A DNA stretch of 64,000 nt from Jeotgalibaca porci (GTDB lineage Bacteria > Bacillota > Bacilli > Lactobacillales > Aerococcaceae), in contig NZ_CP049889.1 in assembly GCF_011299095.1 (NCBI RefSeq), forward strand, positions 1,406,501 to 1,470,500. The letters are read 5' to 3'. The notes under the pieces are model-generated. The model ran no database searches. It was not told the origin of the DNA and was given only the letters and a program-made list of their open reading frames with translations. How positions within the stretch are numbered: position 1 is the first letter of the stretch; each line of letters opens with the position of its first letter. Made by a program: the position numbers and the translations under genes. Shown here piece after piece: positions 58,791 to 64,000 of the stretch.

Positions 58791-58857
58791 TTAAAACTCT
58801 AACTTTTGGGGGTCGCTACCCGATCTGAGTTTTTTATTCGCGTAATTTGAATGGAGT

Positions 58858-59958
58858 TTATTTTTCCAACGTCTTCGCAAGTGCATCAACTGCGAGAATC
58901 GCATCGGCGATTTCTTTGGCTGTCAGCGTTCTGCCGATGTTGCCCATTGTGTCATTTTCGCCATTTGCCAATGCGCCCACTCTTAATAATTCATCATAAG
59001 AGGTCTGGTCTAAATGCATTTCTGCCAATGTAATGGGCATGCTGATTGCTTTGTAGAAGCGCATGAATTGATAGATTTCTTCTACAGGACGATTTTCCAA
59101 CACGAGTTGTGTCAACGTTCCGTATGCCACTTTTTCACCGTGTGTTAAGTCATGGATTTCGCCTGAAACAGCAGTAAAGCCGTTATGAATCGCGTGCGCG
59201 CCAGCCAGTCCGCCGTTTTCGAAACCTAGGCCGGAAAGAAGCGTATTCGCCTCCACCACATGTTCAACTGCCGGTGTTACCAAGTGCTCTTTAACCGCTG
59301 CGTATGCCGCAATCCCTTCTGTAAATAACGTTTGTTCACAAACTGCTGCAATGGCTTGACCTGCAAGTGAAGGGCTTCCTCCCGCCATCGTTGATCCATT
59401 ATTGCGATACGCCGCGCTTGCTTCTACCAGTGTCGCCATTGCATCTGCCATTCCCGAAGCAAATAAACGCGCCGGGGCATTCACGATTACTTCAGTATCA
59501 ACCAAGACTAAATCAGGGTTCTTTTTGTAGAAACGGTAGTCTTCGAATTGGCCCTCGTCGGTATACATGACTGAAAGTGCGGAAGTCGGAGCATCCGTTG
59601 AGGCAATCGTTGGTGCAATAATGACCGGTGCACCTACTTCGTCCGCCAGTGCTTTCGCAGTATCAACGGCTTTTCCACCACCCAACGCCACAATCACGTC
59701 TGCTTCATTATCTTTAGCAACACTTACCAAACGTTGTACCTCATTGTTGGAAGATTCACCGTTGAACTTCTCAAACGCAAATGTTGCTTTGCTGTCAGAA
59801 AAGCTTTTATCTATTTTATCTGAGAGTAAGTTCCAGACGATATCGTCTGATAGAATGAGCGCTTTGGTACCCAAGTTTTCAACTTCTGTACCCAAAGTTG
59901 TCAAAACGCCTTGCCCTTGAACGTAACGTGCGGGTGAACGAAATGCTATTTTATTCAT
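58858..59958 (-). CDS. gldA: Glycerol dehydrogenase
   Basis: A 366-residue iron/zinc alcohol dehydrogenase fold (GldA). The NAD site is VIVALGGGKAVDTAKALAD with IIAPTIASTDAPTS. The metal ligands are Asp (ASGMADAMATLVEA) and two His (GGLAGAHAIHNGF and IHDLTHGEKVAYG). It oxidises glycerol to dihydroxyacetone with NAD+, or runs in reverse. No dihydroxyacetone kinase gene is adjacent. It could also act on other vicinal diols. Confidence 0.92.
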   Translation of the reverse strand: MNKIAFRSPARYVQGQGVLTTLGTEVENLGTKALILSDDIVWNLLSDKIDKSFSDSKATFAFEKFNGESSNNEVQRLVSVAKDNEADVIVALGGGKAVDTAKALADEVGAPVIIAPTIASTDAPTSALSVMYTDEGQFEDYRFYKKNPDLVLVDTEVIVNAPARLFASGMADAMATLVEASAAYRNNGSTMAGGSPSLAGQAIAAVCEQTLFTEGIAAYAAVKEHLVTPAVEHVVEANTLLSGLGFENGGLAGAHAIHNGFTAVSGEIHDLTHGEKVAYGTLTQLVLENRPVEEIYQFMRFYKAISMPITLAEMHLDQTSYDELLRVGALANGENDTMGNIGRTLTAKEIADAILAVDALAKTLEK

Positions 59959-60103
59959 TATGCTTTTCCCCTATCTATATTTGTTAAGTTATTCACAATA
60001 TATGTTACAGGAAGGATGTAAATTTGTCAAAAATATATCTAAAACAATATTACCGACTAGGAAAAGATTGTTAGTAAATCACATTGGATAAATTCTATTA
60101 ATT

Positions 60104-60141
60104 TGAAAACGAATACAAATACATTTCACAGATGTTATAAT
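60104..60141 (+). promoter_or_regulatory. GH1 promoter with a CcpA (cre) site
   Basis: TGAAAACGAATACA (60104-60117) matches the cre pattern TGNNANCGNNNNCA, and TATAAT (60136-60141) is the -10. The cre site covers the -35 position, so glucose should repress this gene through CcpA. Confidence 0.65.
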
Positions 60142-60183
60142 AACTAAAGAACAAAAAAGGGGATTACCTCCTAACAACATTGA

Positions 60184-61644
<1,461 letters not shown>

Positions 61645-61650
61645 AGGTAA

Positions 61651-61684
61651 GGGGGCTGTTTCTGTAATAGAGACAGTCTTTTTG
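61651..61684 (+). terminator. Terminator of the GH1 gene
   Basis: GGCTGTTTCT pairs with AGAGACAGTC around GTAAT and is followed by T5. Confidence 0.7.
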
Positions 61685-61748
61685 TTTGGAGTGGGAACGA
61701 ATTCAGGTAGAATGAATGTAAGACGAACTTTCAGAAGGGATGATTTGC

Positions 61749-62573
61749 ATGCAAAAGACATATACACCAGAACTTGTTTATTATGCCGGAAATCAATTAC
61801 TTGAAGGCCCAGTATGGAGCGAGAAAGAGCAACGTTTATATTTTGTCTCGATTGAAGATGAAATGATTTATCGGTTGAACGAAGAAACAACGGAAATTAC
61901 TTCCTACCCGACTAACGGACCGGTAGGGGCTGCCGTTTTAAATAAAGATGGAAAGATTATCTCAGCAGAGAAGCAAGGGATTTATTTAATCAATCCGGAA
62001 ACAAAAGAACGGACTTATCTGATGCAGGCAAATGAAGATGAACGTCAACGCTATAATGATGGGAAACTGGATCCAAACGGGCGCTTTTTGATCGGCACAA
62101 TGGGTTACGGAGAAACGCTTGAGGGAGAAGCACGTCTGTTTATTATTGAAGATGGCGAAGTGCGTATATTGCTTAGTGATTTGACGCTTTCCAATGGTAT
62201 GGGCTGGACGAAGGATGGCCGCACGTTTTACCATATTGATACACCGACTAAAAAAGTCAAGCAGTACGATTATGATTTAGCCAACGGTACGGTATCGAAC
62301 GGAAAAACAATCGTTGAGATAACAGGCAATGGTTCTCCAGATGGTATGTGTGTGGATGTGGACGAAAAGATTTGGGTCGCAGAATATGGCGGCAAACAAA
62401 TTTGTAAGTGGGACCCTGCTACGGGAGAGAAGTTACTAACGATTCCGATGCCCGTATCCAATATTACCTCTTGCTGCATTGGTGGGGAAAACAAAGCGTA
62501 TCTCTATATCACTACTGCCAAAGAGAACGATGAACCGTTATCCGGTGGGCTATTCAAAGTGAAAATTAGATAA
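61749..62573 (+). CDS. SMP-30/gluconolactonase family protein
   Basis: A 274-residue six-bladed beta-propeller. The metal-ligand and substrate motifs are in family order: Glu in LLEGPVWSEKEQ, Asn/Asp in YNDGKLDPNGRFLIGTM, Asn in LSNGMGWTKDG, and Asp in GSPDGMCVDVDEKIWVA. SMP-30 enzymes hydrolyse sugar lactones such as gluconolactone. It may follow on from the GH1 enzyme in aldonic-acid metabolism, but is not in an operon with it. The start is ATG 61749, 9 bases after GAAGGG. ATG 61740 lies within the binding site spacing. Confidence 0.88.
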   Translation: MQKTYTPELVYYAGNQLLEGPVWSEKEQRLYFVSIEDEMIYRLNEETTEITSYPTNGPVGAAVLNKDGKIISAEKQGIYLINPETKERTYLMQANEDERQRYNDGKLDPNGRFLIGTMGYGETLEGEARLFIIEDGEVRILLSDLTLSNGMGWTKDGRTFYHIDTPTKKVKQYDYDLANGTVSNGKTIVEITGNGSPDGMCVDVDEKIWVAEYGGKQICKWDPATGEKLLTIPMPVSNITSCCIGGENKAYLYITTAKENDEPLSGGLFKVKIR

Positions 62574-62908
62574 TTAGCGTATAAAAAATGCTCGAAAAGG
62601 CTTTTCCCGTGAACCATTTATTAGAGGAAAGAACTGTCCATCAGAAGAGAAACGGCCAAAATACTAGCTTCAAATGTTCCCAAATGCTTTCGTTGATTGG
62701 CGCAATCAGTCCCCCACGTCTATTTCGAGCAACAGCATTCATGTAAAAAACCTCCTGCTATTTATTTGTTAAATTAATAATAGAGGACCTAAACAGGTAA
62801 ACAAAGAGATATGTCGGAACATCTCGAAAATAGCGCAAAAATCTCCTAAAGTAGCATATAGATAGAAATGAGTAAGCATGGGTTTAGGAAAGTGGGAGGA
62901 TGAGTATC
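62574..62908. other. Intergenic region with a small gene remnant
   Basis: About 335 bases with no complete gene. A 33-codon minus-strand fragment is at 62641-62742 (separate entry). The remainder upstream of the RsbQ gene shows AAATTAATAATAGAGG-like A+T-rich sequence but no clear promoter. Confidence 0.5.
62641..62742 (-). pseudogene. Start of a DUF6512-like membrane protein, truncated
   Basis: A perfect AGGAGG and 7-base spacing precede an ATG at 62742. The peptide runs 33 residues, including LIAPINESIWEHLKLVFWP, which resembles the early part of DUF6512-type small membrane proteins. It then stops at TGA. No continuation is found in any frame downstream. It looks like the surviving 5' end of a deleted gene. 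Confidence 0.45.
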
Positions 62909-63706
62909 ATGGAGAAAAACATAATCAAAAGAAATAATGTCAATGTGGTTGGGAACGGGGATAAAGTTCTCGTTTTTGCACATGGATTTGGATGTGAACA
63001 AGGGATGTGGCGGTATATCTTGCCCGCATTTACACATGATTATCAAGTTGTTCTGTTTGATTATGTGGGATCTGGAAATTCAGATGTCAGTGCGTATGAT
63101 CCAGAAAAATATAACCAGTTGGAAGGATACGCATAAGATGTTATTGATGTAATTGAATCCCTCGCGTTAAGTGATGTCACCTTCGTCGGTCATTCGGTAA
63201 GCTCCATGATTGGTTTGTTGGCAGCGAATGCCCGTCCTGACTTAATTACTGATTTGATTATGATTGGCCCTTCACCTTGTTACTTGAACACAACCGACTA
63301 TCAAGGCGGTTTTGATGAAGCAGATATCACGGATATGTTGGAAATGATGGAAATGAACTTTGAAGGATGGGCTAGCTACATGGCTCCAATGGCGATGGAA
63401 GCTTCTCCCGATGAAGAAAAAGTACGGGACTTGGAAAGTACATTTGTTTCCAATGAACCAGGGATTGCTCGTCAATTCGCAGAAGTAACATTTTTCTCTG
63501 ATTATCGTCATATTTTACCCGAATCTGATGTCAAAACCTTGATTTTACAATGTGCACAAGATAGTATCGTTCCCGTTGAGGTGGGTTATTACTTAAAAGA
63601 TCATCTGAAGAACAGCGAATTATTTGTCATGGAAACGAAAGGTCACTATCCACATATTAGTCAGCCAGAGAAAACAATTGAAGCAATTAGAGCATATATA
63701 GCCTGA
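62909..63706 (+). pseudogene. rsbQ: RsbQ-like alpha/beta hydrolase with an in-frame stop
   Basis: The frame from ATG 62909 (GGGAGG upstream) encodes VFAHGFGCEQGMWRYILPAF and FDYVGSGNSDVSAYD, then TAA at 63134-63136 in the GYA-stop-DVIDVIE stretch. The same frame continues with the nucleophile motif FVGHSVSSMIGLL, LILQCAQDSIVPVEVG (Asp) and TKGHYPHIS (His) to 63706. The full length would be 265 residues, as in RsbQ. One nonsense change (CAA to TAA is the simplest) thus breaks a gene that is otherwise intact. RsbQ is the partner of the energy-stress phosphatase RsbP, and a PAS protein follows. Confidence 0.85.
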
Positions 63707-63725
63707 TTATGAGGGGGTATCAGAG

Positions 63726-64000
63726 ATGGAAGAGCGCTTTAAGAATGCGCCTTGTGGTTTTCTATCCATTGATTATGAGGGTTATATCGTCGCTGTCAAT
63801 GATACATTTTTAATTGAAATGAACTATGAACAGGATGAATTGGTTGGTAAACACGTGGAAATCATTTGCCGGCCACCCGCACGTATGATTTTTCATTCTT
63901 ATTTCTATCCGACGATTCATCTTTACGGCAGAGTAAGAGAATTATTTGTGAAATTGATGAAAAAATCTGGAGAAGAAGTACCTTTTATACTAAGTGCACG
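63726..64000 (+). CDS. PAS-domain protein, RsbP-like (3' end outside the window)
   Basis: Starts at ATG 63726, 17 bases past the RsbQ-like stop. The 91 visible codons are a PAS domain (NAPCGFLSIDYEGYIVAVNDTFLIEMNYEQDELVGKH), followed by a helical stretch (VRELFVKLMKKSGEEVPF). In B. subtilis the RsbQ neighbour is RsbP, a PAS-PP2C phosphatase. Here the effector domain is beyond the window, so a PP2C or GGDEF output cannot be told apart. Confidence 0.75.
   Translation, partial: MEERFKNAPCGFLSIDYEGYIVAVNDTFLIEMNYEQDELVGKHVEIICRPPARMIFHSYFYPTIHLYGRVRELFVKLMKKSGEEVPFILSA

Larger units (their letters stand above)
57341..58820 (+). mobile_element. IS3-family element (IS150-like), copy 2, 1480 bp
   Basis: The same length and same proteins as the copy at 32522-34001, with terminal repeats GGTACCGACCCCCAAAAG at the left and the complement of GGTAGCGACCCCCAAAAG at the right. 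A 3-bp target duplication CGA flanks it (57338-57340 and 58821-58823). High identity of the copies implies recent transposition. Confidence 0.93.
57314..58836. terminator. fabK/glycerol dehydrogenase terminator, split by an IS insertion
   Basis: AAAAAACTCAGA (ending 57326) and TCTGAGTTTTTT (from 58824) would form a two-way terminator with a 14-base loop containing GCCATATGGC. The IS is inserted at the 3' side of this loop, with CGA duplicated. Confidence 0.8.

Overview
The window looks like chromosome from a low-GC Gram-positive bacterium of the order Lactobacillales. The evidence is the A+T-rich codon use, strong AGGAGG ribosome binding sites, frequent TTG and GTG starts, ECF-type vitamin transport, FabK-type enoyl reductase and LacI/CcpA-type operators. 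A Carnobacteriaceae-like host (Trichococcus, Jeotgalibaca, Marinilactibacillus and relatives) would fit, but the genus is inference and cannot be fixed from this sequence alone.

Layout. 1-9 kb: 5'-truncated DUF2254 membrane protein, a divergent tRNA-Thr(CGU), nucleoside hydrolase, an ABC-2 exporter pair, a small unknown protein behind a SAM-riboswitch-like leader, a RelBE-type toxin-antitoxin pair, a DUF697 protein, and a MarR-controlled ABC exporter. 9.2-14.9 kb: a defence operon of McrB, McrC and a two-domain metallophosphoesterase. 15-16.6 kb: a frameshifted CPA-type cation/proton antiporter. 16.8-23.9 kb: a complete fructan or fructo-oligosaccharide operon (two permeases, lipoprotein, intracellular GH32, ROK fructokinase, LacI regulator) behind a promoter with two identical operators. 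24-26 kb: a recombination scar joining a beheaded ECF ATPase to a beheaded membrane transporter. 26-32.5 kb: VOC protein, KdgT, methionine aminopeptidase, a membrane-anchored diguanylate cyclase with a solute-binding sensor, an AraC/GyrI regulator and a ClC channel. 32.5-41 kb: IS150-like copy 1, cytosine deaminase, MFS exporter, deoC-deoR, DUF2500, a NERD protein and a YghU-like GST. 41-45.5 kb: TetR plus MacB-type ABC pair, a paired small membrane protein operon and an NmrA-like oxidoreductase. 45.6-52 kb: a metal-handling region (two P1B ATPases, a Cys-rich four-helix copper-storage-like protein), an XRE/membrane-protein pair and CinA. 52-64 kb: SDR, VOC, ThuA-like, TER/FabV and FabK enoyl reductases, IS copy 2, glycerol dehydrogenase, GH1 phospho-beta-glucosidase, SMP-30 lactonase, a nonsense-interrupted RsbQ hydrolase and the start of a PAS protein.

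The most interesting material is outside ordinary genes. (1) A SAM-clan-like aptamer fused to an antiterminator/terminator switch controls an unrecognised 135-residue protein. (2) Five intergenic regions carry inverted repeats. In four of them the half-sites form an alternating array with a 50-52 bp period, although three unrelated core sequences are used. (3) A hairpin element with conserved ends occurs twice, both times between convergent genes. (4) Both copies of the same 1480-bp IS3-family element sit in the loop of an intrinsic terminator, each with a 3-bp target duplication. (5) McrBC is joined by a metallophosphoesterase with an unrecognised N-terminal domain. Several loci (antiporter, RsbQ, ECF ATPase, the DUF6512-like fragment, possibly the tRNA) show gene decay.
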